This document shows, in pieces, positions 8,414 to 18,907 of a DNA stretch of 64,000 nt. Within the stretch, counting starts at the first letter, position 1. Each line of letters begins with the position of its first letter. The DNA comes from Aeromonas rivipollensis (GTDB lineage: Bacteria > Pseudomonadota > Gammaproteobacteria > Enterobacterales > Aeromonadaceae), in the NCBI RefSeq assembly GCF_010974825.1, contig NZ_JAAILA010000015.1:62001-126000 (forward strand). Reading direction: 5' to 3'. The notes beneath the pieces are model-generated. The model did not search any database, was not told the DNA's origin, and worked only from the letters and a program-made list of their open reading frames with translations. A program made the translations under genes and the position numbers.

Positions 8414-11400
8414 TTAGCCTATGGTCATGAGGCTGGCGTTGCCACCGGCGGCGGCGGTGTTGACCGAGAGGGCGTGCTCGATCAGCAGGCGCTCCAGGGG
8501 GATGTCGGTCTCGCCACGGTGCAGGCCGTGCACGCCGACGATGGCGCCAGCACGGGCGGCGGCCAGCTTGGCCACTTCCCGCAGCTGATCCGAGTCGCCG
8601 TGGTGCAGCAGTGCATCGAAGCCAACCTCGCTGTTGGCCCAGTCCGCCACCAGCTGGATACGCGCCTGTACCTCGCTGGGCAGGCTGGCCAGCAGGGTGC
8701 GGTTCTGGGCATTGTCCTGCCACAGCACTTGCGTCCCGACCGCCAGACAGGCCGCCAGCTGGGCCAGCAGATCCGCCCTGGCTTCTTGATCGTCGGCGGC
8801 CAGACAGAGCACCCGCTCCCGGGGTAGCAGGCTGTAGCTGTTGCGCTCGCCGGTGGGGCCGACCAGCAGTTGGGTCAGGCCGCTCAGCGCCAGCTCGCCG
8901 TAGCGATCGCACAGGGCCACCAGTGCCGGGGCCTGCTTGGCTGCCCAGCTACGCAATGCCTGCAGTGCCGGTTTGGCGGCCTCGGCTTGCGGGGTTGCCC
9001 CCTGCTCCTGGCGAAGCTGGCTGGTCACCGCCTCCTGAGGGCGCGCCCCAAGCAGACGGTACATGTAGAGCGGGCCGCCCGCCTTGGGACCTGTGCCGGA
9101 GAGGCCTTCGCCGCCGAACGGCTGCACCCCGACCACGGCGCCCACTATGTTGCGGTTGACGTAGAGGTTGCCGACTTTGGCGGTGTTGACCACCTGGGCT
9201 ATGGTCTCGTCGATGCGGGTATGGACCCCCAGGGTCAGGCCGTAGCCGCTGTCATTGATCTGCGCGAGCAGCTCGCCGAGCTTGGCGCGGGGGTAGCGCA
9301 CCAGGTGCAGCACGGGGCCGAACACCTCTGGGCCCAGCTCATCCAGGCTGTCGAGTTCGATCAGGGTCGGCAGCACGAAGGTGCCGCGGTTGCAGGCGCC
9401 CTCTTGGGTGCGGGCAATCTGGTGCACCCGGCGACCCTTGTCCCCCATGGCCTTGATGTGGCGCTCTATGTTGGCCTTGGCCTCGGCGTCGATGACAGGG
9501 CCTATGTCGGTGGAGAGGTGCTCGGGGCTGCCGACCTTGTACTCGGCCATGGCGCCCTTGAGCATGCGGATCACCCGCTCGGCCACATCGTCCTGCACGC
9601 ACAGCACCCGCAGGGCGGAGCAGCGCTGGCCGGCGCTGTCGAATGCCGAGGAGATGACGTCCATCACCACCTGTTCGGTGAGGGCGGAGGAGTCGACGAT
9701 CATGGCGTTCTGGCCGCCGGTCTCGGCGATGAGCGGTATGGTGCGGCCCTGGGCGTCGAGGCGACCGGCCAGGTTGCGGGAGATGATGCCCGCCACTTCG
9801 GTGGAGCCGGTGAACATGACGCCACGGACCCGCTCGTCCGCGATAAGGGCTGCGCCCACGGTTTCACCGCGGCCCGGCAGCAGTTGCACCGCACCGGCGG
9901 GGACGCCCGCCTCACGCAGGATGCGCACCGCCTGGGCGGCGATGAGGGGGGTCTGCTCCGCCGGTTTCGCCAGCACCGTATTGCCGGCGGCGAGCGCCGC
10001 GCAGACCTGGCCGCTGAAGATGGCCAGCGGGAAGTTCCAGGGGCTGATGCAGACCACGGGGCCGAGCGGTCTGTGGCTCTCGTTGGCGAAGTGGTTGCGC
10101 GCCTGGGCGGCGTAGTAGCGCAGGAAGTCCACCGCCTCGCGCACCTCGGCGATGGCGTTGGCGAAGGTCTTGCCGGATTCGCGCACCAGCAGGCCCATCA
10201 GGGGTTGCAGCTCGGATTCCATCAGATCGGCGGCGCGCTCCAGCACGGCGGCACGTTCGGCCGGCGGGGTCGATTGCCAGATCTGGCCGCTGGAGAGAGC
10301 ACAGGCGAGGGCCTGGTCCACCAGCTCTACCGTGGCTTCGCTCACCTGACCGACGACGTCGCGGTGATCCGCCGGGTTGACGACGTGCTGGAACTGGGTC
10401 GGTGCCTCGGTGTCGCAGCCCGGCTGTTCATTACCCAACATGGGCAGGGCCTGATAGACGGTGTTGGTGCTGGCGAGCAGGGCGGCGGACAGCGACCCAA
10501 GTCTGTGCTCGTTGGCGAGATCCAGCCCGGCGGAGTTCGGGCGGGCTTCACCGTACAGCTCACGGGGCAGGGGAATGCGCGGGTGGGGCAGACCCAGGCT
10601 GCCTTCACGGGCGGCCATCTGCTCGATCTGCTGTACCGGATCCTGCACCAGATCCTGCAGGGAGATGCTGTTGTCCGCGATGCGGTTGACGAAGGAGGTG
10701 TTGGCCCCGTTCTCCAGCAGGCGGCGCACCAGGTAGGCGAGCAGGGTCTCGTGGCTGCCGACCGGCGCATAGATGCGGCAGGGGCGACCGAGCTTGCCGT
10801 CGGCGACCTTGCCGACCACCTGTTCGTAGAGCGGCTCACCCATGCCGTGCAGGCACTGGAACTCGTACTGGCCCGGGTAGTAGTTCTGCCCCGCCAGCTG
10901 GTAGATGGCCGACAGGGAATGGGCGTTGTGGGTGGCGAACTGGGGATAGATGGACTCGGGCACCGCCAGCAGCTTGCGGGCGCAGGCGAGATAGGAGACA
11001 TCGGTGTAGGGCTTGCGGGTATAGACGGGGTAACCCTCCAGGCCATCCTGCTGGGCGCGCTTGATCTCGCTGTCCCAGTAGGCGCCCTTCACCAGCCGGA
11101 TCATCAGGCGGTGACGGCTGCGCTTGGCGAGGTCGATCACATAGTCGATCACATAGGGGCAGCGCTTCTGATAGGCCTGGATGACGAAGCCGATGCCGTT
11201 CCAGTCCGCAAGGGACGGGTCGAAGCAGAGCTTCTCCAGCAGGTCGAGGGAGATCTCCAGCCGATCGGCCTCCTCGGCGTCTATGTTGATGCCGATGTCG
11301 TACTGCCTGGCGAGCTGGGTCAGGCCCAGCAGGGTGGGGTAGAGCTCTTCCATGACGCGATCGTACTGGGCGCGGCTGTAGCGCGGGTGCAGGGCGGAGA

Positions 11401-12382
11401 GCTTGATGGAGATGCCCGGGCCCTCATAGATGCCGCGGCCGTGGGAGGCCTTGCCGATGGCGTGGATGGCCTGCTCGTAGGAGGCGAGATAGCGCTTGGC
11501 ATCCTCCTCGGTCAGGGCCGCTTCCCCCAGCATGTCGTAGGAGTAGCGGAAGCCCCTGTTTTCCATGTTGCCCGCGTTCGCCAGCGCCTCGGCTATGGTC
11601 TCGCCGGTGACGAACTGCTCCCCCATCAGGCGCATCGCCATGTCCACACCCTTGCGGATCAGCGGCTCGCCGCCCTTGCCGATCAGCCCCTTGAGGGAGC
11701 TGTTGAGGCCAGCCTCGTTGTGGGTGGCCACCAGCTTGCCGGTGATGAGCAGGCCCCAGGAGGCGGCGTTGACGAACAGGGAGGCACTCTGGCCCAGATG
11801 CTGGCTCCAGTTGCCACCGCTTATCTTGTCGCGGATCAGGGCATCGCGGGTCGCTTTGTCGGGGATGCGCAGCAGCGCCTCCGCCAGACACATCAGGGCT
11901 ACCCCTTCCTGGGAGGAGAGGGAGAACTCCTGCAGCAGACCCTGCACCAGGCCCTGACGGCCGCTGGCGCTCTTCTGGTTGCGCAGCTTCTCGGCGATGC
12001 CGAGGGCCAGCTTCTGGGTGGCCTCGGCCTTCTCCTTGGGCAGGCGTGCCTGCTCCAGCAGCATGGGCACGGCCTCGGTCTCGGGGCGGCGATAGGCGGA
12101 GGTGATGGCGGCGCGCAGCACCGACTGCGGCAAGATGCTCTCGGCAAACTCGAGGAAGACCTGGATCCCCTGCTCGGTCAGGGTCTCGATAGCCTCTTCC
12201 CCGGCGGCAGCGGCCAGACCGGACTGCTCGGGCGGGGTCAGGCCACGCTCCAGCTGCTCCAGATAGGTGAAGATCGCCTGCTTGATCAGCCAGTGGGGGG
12301 TGCGATCCAGGGTCTGGGCGGCCTGCTTGAGACGGTCGCGGGTCGCTTCATCGAGTTTAACGCCGAGGGTGGTAGTGGCCAT
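8414..12382 (-). CDS. putA: Trifunctional PutA: put repressor, proline dehydrogenase, P5C dehydrogenase
   Basis: Oxidises L-proline to glutamate in two steps, using FAD then NAD, and represses its own regulon when not membrane-bound. The 1322-residue chain starts with a ribbon-helix-helix DNA-binding domain (TTLGVKLDEATRDRLKQAA, residues 3-45). A proline dehydrogenase barrel follows, with RLVKGAYWDSEIKRAQ and YPVYTRKPYTDVSYL. The aldehyde dehydrogenase has active-site residues in ETGGQNAM and in SAGQRCSALR (Cys). A C-terminal domain ends the chain. Length and order match E. coli PutA (1320). The gene is monocistronic and putP is not adjacent. AGGAAG precedes ATG by 5 nt. Confidence 0.97.
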   Translation of the reverse strand: MATTTLGVKLDEATRDRLKQAAQTLDRTPHWLIKQAIFTYLEQLERGLTPPEQSGLAAAAGEEAIETLTEQGIQVFLEFAESILPQSVLRAAITSAYRRPETEAVPMLLEQARLPKEKAEATQKLALGIAEKLRNQKSASGRQGLVQGLLQEFSLSSQEGVALMCLAEALLRIPDKATRDALIRDKISGGNWSQHLGQSASLFVNAASWGLLITGKLVATHNEAGLNSSLKGLIGKGGEPLIRKGVDMAMRLMGEQFVTGETIAEALANAGNMENRGFRYSYDMLGEAALTEEDAKRYLASYEQAIHAIGKASHGRGIYEGPGISIKLSALHPRYSRAQYDRVMEELYPTLLGLTQLARQYDIGINIDAEEADRLEISLDLLEKLCFDPSLADWNGIGFVIQAYQKRCPYVIDYVIDLAKRSRHRLMIRLVKGAYWDSEIKRAQQDGLEGYPVYTRKPYTDVSYLACARKLLAVPESIYPQFATHNAHSLSAIYQLAGQNYYPGQYEFQCLHGMGEPLYEQVVGKVADGKLGRPCRIYAPVGSHETLLAYLVRRLLENGANTSFVNRIADNSISLQDLVQDPVQQIEQMAAREGSLGLPHPRIPLPRELYGEARPNSAGLDLANEHRLGSLSAALLASTNTVYQALPMLGNEQPGCDTEAPTQFQHVVNPADHRDVVGQVSEATVELVDQALACALSSGQIWQSTPPAERAAVLERAADLMESELQPLMGLLVRESGKTFANAIAEVREAVDFLRYYAAQARNHFANESHRPLGPVVCISPWNFPLAIFSGQVCAALAAGNTVLAKPAEQTPLIAAQAVRILREAGVPAGAVQLLPGRGETVGAALIADERVRGVMFTGSTEVAGIISRNLAGRLDAQGRTIPLIAETGGQNAMIVDSSALTEQVVMDVISSAFDSAGQRCSALRVLCVQDDVAERVIRMLKGAMAEYKVGSPEHLSTDIGPVIDAEAKANIERHIKAMGDKGRRVHQIARTQEGACNRGTFVLPTLIELDSLDELGPEVFGPVLHLVRYPRAKLGELLAQINDSGYGLTLGVHTRIDETIAQVVNTAKVGNLYVNRNIVGAVVGVQPFGGEGLSGTGPKAGGPLYMYRLLGARPQEAVTSQLRQEQGATPQAEAAKPALQALRSWAAKQAPALVALCDRYGELALSGLTQLLVGPTGERNSYSLLPRERVLCLAADDQEARADLLAQLAACLAVGTQVLWQDNAQNRTLLASLPSEVQARIQLVADWANSEVGFDALLHHGDSDQLREVAKLAAARAGAIVGVHGLHRGETDIPLERLLIEHALSVNTAAAGGNASLMTIG

Positions 12383-12790
12383 GGGACTTCCTGTGTCTAG
12401 AAGGTAACAATATTACCGGACGGTTAAATTTTGCCGAGAATGGCGCAACCAGGTGCAACCTTCAAGCAAGAAATTTTAATGTCCTGGCTACATTGTTGAA
12501 TTTTCCTATGGCAAATGACTCGGTGGATTGAGCCTATGAATAGGACTCGATACAGGTTTTCACCGAAATATTAATGGGTTGTATACATGTTTTCGGGATG
12601 GGTAATGAGGTGCAACCCTCGGCGGGGTCGGGTTGCTCTTTTTTCATGAAATATCAGCCAGGTACTCATGGGGAAACGAGGGAAACCACCACTTAGGACT
12701 CACTGGTGTAGTGAACGACAGGGGTGGCGTTGGCTCTTCTATGCTGATAGCTGGCCTCGAAATCCGCTATCAATGACCAAGGAGCTAATC
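12383..12790. promoter_or_regulatory. putA upstream region with GTTGCA operator-like motifs
   Basis: This 408-bp gap between divergent putA and the VOC gene contains two near-identical 12-mers, AGGTGCAACCTT (12451-12462) and AGGTGCAACCCT (12609-12620). A related GCGCAACC lies at 12443-12450. GTTGCA, the reverse complement of TGCAAC, is the reported E. coli PutA operator consensus. The presence of an RHH domain in this PutA makes autogenous control likely. The 12470-12600 part is AT-rich with no gene I can support. Confidence 0.5.
12612..12644 (+). terminator. Orphan Rho-independent terminator upstream of the VOC gene
   Basis: The arms GCAACCC and GGGTTGC (11-nt loop) are followed by TCTTTTTT. 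No plus-strand gene lies upstream because putA runs the other way. It could end a short unannotated RNA or act as an attenuator. The left arm overlaps a GTTGCA-type operator motif. Confidence 0.5.
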
Positions 12791-13228
12791 ATGGCGCGTG
12801 TCAGTACCTATCTCAATTTTGCCCGGGAGACGGAGGCGGCCTTCCTCTTCTACCGCGAGGTGTTCGGCGGCGAGTTCAACGGCCCCATCCACAGATTCAA
12901 GGAGTCCCCCGGCTGCCCGGGTCAGCCGCCCCTGTCACAGGAAGATGGCGATCTGGTGATGCATGTGGAGCTGGCCATCCTCGGCGGCCATGTGCTGATG
13001 GGCACGGACGCCCCCGCCAGCATGGGATTCACCCTGGTGCAGGGCAACAACAGCTACCTCAACCTGGAGCCGGACAGCCGGGCCGAGACCGACCGGCTGT
13101 TTGCGGCCCTGGGGGAGGGCGGCCAGGTGGAGATGGCGCTGCAGGAGATGTTCTGGGGCGACTATTTCGGTTCTCTGGTCGACAAGTTCGGCACCCGCTG
13201 GATGTTCAACTGCCAGAGCAAGAGCTGA
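12791..13228 (+). CDS. VOC (glyoxalase/PhnB-like) fold protein
   Basis: The 145-residue product starts MARVSTYLNFARETEAAFLF and has the PhnB/YjdN-type layout. Paired beta-alpha-beta modules contain FYREVFGG, DLVMHVELAILGGHVLMGTD and MFWGDYFGSLVDKFG. Proteins of this group bind small molecules or metals and the substrate is usually unknown. ATG 12791 has AAGGAG 6 nt upstream; a longer frame from 12668 lacks such a site. The gene is monocistronic with its own terminator. Confidence 0.85.
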   Translation: MARVSTYLNFARETEAAFLFYREVFGGEFNGPIHRFKESPGCPGQPPLSQEDGDLVMHVELAILGGHVLMGTDAPASMGFTLVQGNNSYLNLEPDSRAETDRLFAALGEGGQVEMALQEMFWGDYFGSLVDKFGTRWMFNCQSKS

Positions 13229-13245
13229 GACGGCTTTGCTAATGA

Positions 13246-13276
13246 AAAGGGCGCCATGGCGCCCTTTCTGTTTTTA
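13246..13276 (+). terminator. Terminator of the VOC gene
   Basis: The palindrome AAAGGGCGCCATGGCGCCCTTT is followed by CTGTTTTT. Confidence 0.85.
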
Positions 13277-13346
13277 ACCGCCTCCATTTACCTGGTCCCA
13301 CCATCTGGGTAGGCACCGGCATCTGACTCCCGGGGACTGAGTTGGC

Positions 13347-14738
<1,392 letters not shown>

Positions 14739-14802
14739 GATGTTTCTCCTGCCGTTGAGGTGGTGGTCCCCAGCATGAACCCAAACGGCGGCCGGGGCCA
14801 GT

Positions 14803-14842
14803 TTGCATATGTCGGTTCATGGCTTATAATAAGCAAAGCTTA
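14803..14842 (+). promoter_or_regulatory. marR-emrAB promoter with overlapping palindromic operator
   Basis: TTGCAT (14803-14808) and TATAAT (14825-14830) are 16 bp apart. A perfect inverted repeat TAAGC-AAA-GCTTA (14830-14842) begins at the -10 box and would cover the start site. This is the arrangement expected for autorepression by the MarR protein encoded next. The operator assignment is inferred. Confidence 0.65.
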
Positions 14843-14860
14843 CTATATAGGTTGCATGCT

Positions 14861-15289
14861 ATGAACAAACAACCCGACTCCCTCGGATTCCTGATCGGCG
14901 ACGTACAGCGTCTGATGCGCCGTCAGTTCCAGCAGCAGCTGGAAGGCAGCTGTCTGACCCTGGCCCAGGCCCGCGCCCTGGTGCACATAGCGCGCCGCGA
15001 GGGGATCCGTCAGGTGGAGCTGGCCGACGGCCTGGATATCCAGCCCATCACCCTGGCCCGCCAGCTGGATCAGCTGGCCGAGAACGGCCTGGTGGAGCGG
15101 CGCAGCGATCCCGGCGACCGCCGGGCCTATCAGCTCTACCTGACCGAGGCCGCAACCCCCTATCTGGCGATGATCAAGCAGGCGTCCGATCTGGTGCATC
15201 AGCGTGCCATCGGCGAGCTGGGGGAGGAGGCGACGGATGCGCTCTGTCACTCCCTCAAGATACTGCGCGCCAACCTCTCTCATCCCTGA
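14861..15289 (+). CDS. MarR-family repressor of the emrAB efflux genes
   Basis: The 142-residue winged-helix protein has MarR features: the recognition region GIRQVELADGLDIQPITLAR, then QLAENGLVERRSDPGDRRAY (the DxR wing motif). These repressors release DNA on binding phenolic or lipophilic drugs. ATG 14861 (MNKQPDSLGF) fits the family better than ATG 14819, which lies before the predicted transcript start. It is followed after 37 bp by emrA and emrB, the mprA-emrAB arrangement. Confidence 0.9.
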   Translation: MNKQPDSLGFLIGDVQRLMRRQFQQQLEGSCLTLAQARALVHIARREGIRQVELADGLDIQPITLARQLDQLAENGLVERRSDPGDRRAYQLYLTEAATPYLAMIKQASDLVHQRAIGELGEEATDALCHSLKILRANLSHP

Positions 15290-15326
15290 TTTCTCACTTT
15301 GACGCAACACACAGCGGAGCGATTTT

Positions 15327-16394
15327 ATGACCACTGACTCACCCTCCTCCCCCCGTCCCAAGATGAACCGGCGCCGTACCCGCCTGCTGCTGCTGGTGGT
15401 GGTACCGGCACTGGTCCTGGTCGGGGCGGGCGCCATTTACCTCCACGGCGGACGCTATGTGGAGACCGACAATGCCTATGTGAAGGCGGACAAGGTGCCC
15501 ATCAGTACCGAGGTGCTGGGCCGGGTGGCCAAGGTGTTCGTCGCCGAAAACCAGCAGGTCAAGGCCGGTCAGCCGCTGTTCGAGCTGGACCCCGAGTCCT
15601 TCCGGGTCGCCGTGACCAAGGCCGAGGCCGAACTCGCCAAGGTGCGCACCGATCTGGTGGCGCTGCAGACCAGCTATCGCGGTCAGCAGGCGGAGATAGA
15701 TGTGGCCCGTACGCGCCATGCCTATGCCCTGAAGGAGGAGCGTCGCCAGGCGGATCTGGTGGCCAAGCACTTCACCTCCACCGCCAACTACGATGACGCC
15801 CGCCAGCTCACCATACAGACAGCCCAGCAGCAGGTGGCGCTGGAGGAGGGGCTCAAGAAGATCGAAGCCTCCCTGAACGGTGACGTGAACCTGCCGGTGG
15901 AGCAGCAGCCCGCCTATCAGGAAGCCGCCGCCGGTCTGGCCAAGGCCAAGCTGGATCTGGCCCGCACCACCATCTATGCCCCCGCCAACGGCATCGCCAG
16001 CCAGCTGCCCAAGCCCGGCCAGTACAGCCTGGTGGGCATGACAGCCATGATGCTGGTGGAAACGGACAACCCCTGGGTGGAGGCGAACTTCACCGAGACA
16101 GAGCTGACCCATGTGCAGCCGGGCCAGCAGGTCGACATCAGCGTGGACACCTACCCGGACGCCCGCTGGCACGGTGTGGTGGAGAGCCTGAGCCCGGCCA
16201 CCGGCTCCGAGTTCTCGGTGATCCCGGCCCAGAACGCCACCGGCAACTGGGTCAAGATAGCCCAGCGCGTCGCGGTGCGGATCAAGCTGGAGGACGGGGC
16301 GGATCTGCCCACCCTGCGCGCCGGCCTGAGTGCCACCGCCGAAATCGATACCGGCCACCAGCGCACTCTGCCCGGCTTGTCAGGTCGAGGTTGA
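15327..16394 (+). CDS. emrA: EmrA-type membrane-fusion protein (HlyD family)
   Basis: Periplasmic adaptor linking an inner-membrane MFS pump to an outer-membrane TolC-type channel. The 355 residues have a basic N-terminus, one membrane helix (about 12-33, LLLLVVVPALVLVGAGAIYL), and the lipoyl half-motif YVETDNAYVKADKVPIS. A coiled-coil hairpin (about 90-190) and the second lipoyl half ARTTIYAPANGIASQL follow. It is coupled to emrB by a 1-bp gap. Drug range cannot be predicted. Confidence 0.92.
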   Translation: MTTDSPSSPRPKMNRRRTRLLLLVVVPALVLVGAGAIYLHGGRYVETDNAYVKADKVPISTEVLGRVAKVFVAENQQVKAGQPLFELDPESFRVAVTKAEAELAKVRTDLVALQTSYRGQQAEIDVARTRHAYALKEERRQADLVAKHFTSTANYDDARQLTIQTAQQQVALEEGLKKIEASLNGDVNLPVEQQPAYQEAAAGLAKAKLDLARTTIYAPANGIASQLPKPGQYSLVGMTAMMLVETDNPWVEANFTETELTHVQPGQQVDISVDTYPDARWHGVVESLSPATGSEFSVIPAQNATGNWVKIAQRVAVRIKLEDGADLPTLRAGLSATAEIDTGHQRTLPGLSGRG

Positions 16395-16395
16395 T

Positions 16396-17934
16396 ATGAC
16401 GACAACAGATACGGGGGGCACAGACCAGGTCTCCCGCCGCACCTTCATCACACTGTCGGTGATGCTGGCCACCATAATGCAGGCGCTGGACACCACCATA
16501 GCCAACGTGGCCCTGCCCCATATGCAGGGGGCCATGGGTGCGACCCAGGATCAGATCTCCTGGGTGCTCACCTCCTACATAGTGGCGGCCGCCATCTTCA
16601 TGCCGCTGACCGGCTTTATCTCGGCAAGAATTGGTCGGAAAAGACTGTTTATGTGGTCGGTGGCGGGCTTTACCGTCGCCTCCATGCTGTGCGGCGCGGC
16701 CCAGAGCCTGGATCAGATAGTGCTGTTCCGGCTGCTGCAGGGGATCTTCGGCGCCAGCCTGGTGCCCCTCTCCCAGGCGGTGCTGCTCGATACCTATCCT
16801 CCCGAGAAGCACGGCTCCGCCATGGCGATGTGGGGCATAGGTGTCATGGTGGGCCCCATCCTCGGGCCGTCGCTGGGGGGCTGGCTCACCGAGTACTACA
16901 ACTGGCGCTGGGTGTTCTACATCAACCTGCCGTTCGGCCTGCTGGCCTGGTTCGGGCTCGCCGCCTTCATCGAAGAGACCAAGCTCGATGCCAGCCGCCG
17001 CTTCGATCTGCTGGGCTTTGCCCTGCTGAGCCTGGGGATAGGGGCGCTGCAGATGGCGCTGGACAGGGGGGAATCCCAGAACTGGTTCGCCAGCCGGGAG
17101 ATAGTGATCGAGACCGTCATGATGGTGATGGCCTTCTATCTCTTCGTGGTGCACATCTTCACCCACCCCCATCCCTACATAGAGCCGGCCCTGTTCAAGG
17201 ATCGCAACTTCAGCGTCGGTCTGGTGTTCATCTTCATCGTCGGCATCATCTTGCTGGCGACCATGACGCTCTTGCCCCCCTTCATGCAGGGACTGATGGG
17301 CTACCCGGTGATCGACGTCGGCTATCTGCTGGCACCGCGCGGGGTCGGCACCATGTTCGCCATGATGCTGGTGGGCAGGCTGTCGGGCCGGGTGGACGTG
17401 CGCATCCTGATCCTGCTGGGGTTGCTGCTTACCAGCTTCTCCATGTGGGAGATGACGCTGTTCAACACCGACATCAGCAGCTGGGACATAGTGCGCACCG
17501 GCATAGTCCAGGGGTTGGGGCTTGGCTTCATCTTCGTGCCGCTCTCCACCATCACCTTCGCGACCCTGGCGCCGCGCTATCGCAACGAGGGCACGGCGCT
17601 GTTTAGCCTGGTGCGCAACATCGGCAGCAGCATCGGCATCTCTGTGGTCATCACCTACCTGGCCCAGCGCACCCAGATGAACCACGAGGTGTTCGCCTCC
17701 TACATCACTCCCTTCAATGCCGGTCTGCAGCAGGGGATGGGGACGGCGGCGCTGGTCACCCCCAAGGGGCTCGCCATGCTCAACGGCGAGGTGACTCGCC
17801 AGGCCAGCCTGCTCGCCTATCTGCAGGACTTCCGCCTGATGATGTGGGTCAGCCTGTGCGCCATTCCGCTGGTGTTGCTGCTAAAGGCCCCCAAGCGTGG
17901 CGGCGGCAAGGAGGCGCTGGCGATCCTGGAGTGA
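16396..17934 (+). CDS. emrB: EmrB-type MFS multidrug transporter (DHA2, 14 TM)
   Basis: Proton-driven inner-membrane exporter. The 512-residue chain has about 14 hydrophobic segments. It shows the DHA2 motifs LDTTIANVALPHMQG (TM1), GRKRLF (motif A loop) and MGPILGPSLGGW-like motif C (here MVGPILGPSLGGWL). ATG 16396 is chosen because the upstream extension overlaps emrA and lacks similarity to transporters. It works with EmrA and ends at a strong hairpin. Confidence 0.93.
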   Translation: MTTTDTGGTDQVSRRTFITLSVMLATIMQALDTTIANVALPHMQGAMGATQDQISWVLTSYIVAAAIFMPLTGFISARIGRKRLFMWSVAGFTVASMLCGAAQSLDQIVLFRLLQGIFGASLVPLSQAVLLDTYPPEKHGSAMAMWGIGVMVGPILGPSLGGWLTEYYNWRWVFYINLPFGLLAWFGLAAFIEETKLDASRRFDLLGFALLSLGIGALQMALDRGESQNWFASREIVIETVMMVMAFYLFVVHIFTHPHPYIEPALFKDRNFSVGLVFIFIVGIILLATMTLLPPFMQGLMGYPVIDVGYLLAPRGVGTMFAMMLVGRLSGRVDVRILILLGLLLTSFSMWEMTLFNTDISSWDIVRTGIVQGLGLGFIFVPLSTITFATLAPRYRNEGTALFSLVRNIGSSIGISVVITYLAQRTQMNHEVFASYITPFNAGLQQGMGTAALVTPKGLAMLNGEVTRQASLLAYLQDFRLMMWVSLCAIPLVLLLKAPKRGGGKEALAILE

Positions 17935-17970
17935 GGGCCCTTGCGGGACCTCAACCCGGCGCGAGCGGGC

Positions 17971-18010
17971 AAACGAAAGAGGGATGGCCTTGGCCATCCC
18001 TCTTTCGTTT
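17971..18010. terminator. Bidirectional terminator between emrB and pepE
   Basis: A perfect inverted repeat with 19-bp arms (starting AAACGAAAGAGGGATGG) has only two bases at the centre. It serves the convergent genes on either side. Confidence 0.9.
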
Positions 18011-18024
18011 GCTGCGCCCCTGAC

Positions 18025-18765
18025 TCAGATCTTGGGGATGAAGGGGGTGAGGGCGGCCAGGGGAGCGGCGTCCTCATACTCCTGGGTCGTCTCGCCGTGC
18101 TTGAAGATCTTGAAGCCTTCGCCGCGCACGCTCCAGTACTCGACGGTCTCGCCGTTGCTCTCACCGCTGATCTGCAACAGGCTGGCCTCGCGCAGGGCCA
18201 CCACGGATTCGCTCGGGTTGATGGCGCAGAACTCGGCGAGCCGCTCGTCCCGGGTCTCCCCCATGTGGCCGCTGATGCTGGCGTCCAGATAGTGGGGATT
18301 GATCTGCAGCGGGAACAGTCCCAGCGCCGGCAGCACGGCTGCGCTGCACACCGGCATGTCGTTGGTGGTGCGGATGCTCGGGGTCGCCACGTTGCAACCT
18401 GCGCTCCAGCCCACATAGGGCACGCCCCGTTCGCGCACGGCGCGCTGTATGGGCACCACCAGACCGTATTCGTGCAGCAGCTGGTTCAGGCGCCAGGTGT
18501 TGCCGCCGCTGATAAAGATGGCGTCTGCCTGGTTGATGGCCGCCACGGGATCGTCGAACTGGTGGATGCTGATGGTCTCCACTCCCAGGCTCTCGGCGAG
18601 ATCCTGGGCGCGGGCATCCCAGTCGCTGCGGATCACCGCATAGGGGATGAGCAGGATGCGCTTGACCTGTTTGCGGGCGAGCAGGGTCTGCACCCGGTCG
18701 CGGGCCCAGCCGAGCAGGCCCGGGTGTTCGGTGGTTTTGCCATTGCTAAGCAGAAGCAGTTCCAT
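18025..18765 (-). CDS. pepE: Peptidase E (alpha-aspartyl dipeptidase)
   Basis: Cytoplasmic serine dipeptidase of family S51, cleaving Asp-X dipeptides. The 246 residues carry the nucleophile elbow VGWSAGCNVA (Ser), the FISGGNTWRLNQLL motif and the INPHYLDA region, as in Salmonella PepE (229). ATG 18765 is chosen over 18864 because GAGGAG lies upstream at proper spacing and MELLLLSNG matches the family's first strand. Confidence 0.92.
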   Translation of the reverse strand: MELLLLSNGKTTEHPGLLGWARDRVQTLLARKQVKRILLIPYAVIRSDWDARAQDLAESLGVETISIHQFDDPVAAINQADAIFISGGNTWRLNQLLHEYGLVVPIQRAVRERGVPYVGWSAGCNVATPSIRTTNDMPVCSAAVLPALGLFPLQINPHYLDASISGHMGETRDERLAEFCAINPSESVVALREASLLQISGESNGETVEYWSVRGEGFKIFKHGETTQEYEDAAPLAALTPFIPKI

Positions 18766-18907
18766 GATGTCTCCTCGAAATAATGCGCAGGACCTAGGTC
18801 GGCCCTGATAAAGGGAAGGGGCTACTCTACCCCCAAGGCGGCGCCAAGTGTGTGATCTCGCCACGTTTTATGCCCCGGGGCTGGGGTTTGCCCATGGCGT
18901 GAGCGAT

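Noticed and set aside
8870-12400. 1176-residue plus-strand ORF opposite putA
   Set aside because: Shadow of putA; low-complexity Gly/Val/Gln/Leu composition and no recognisable motif.
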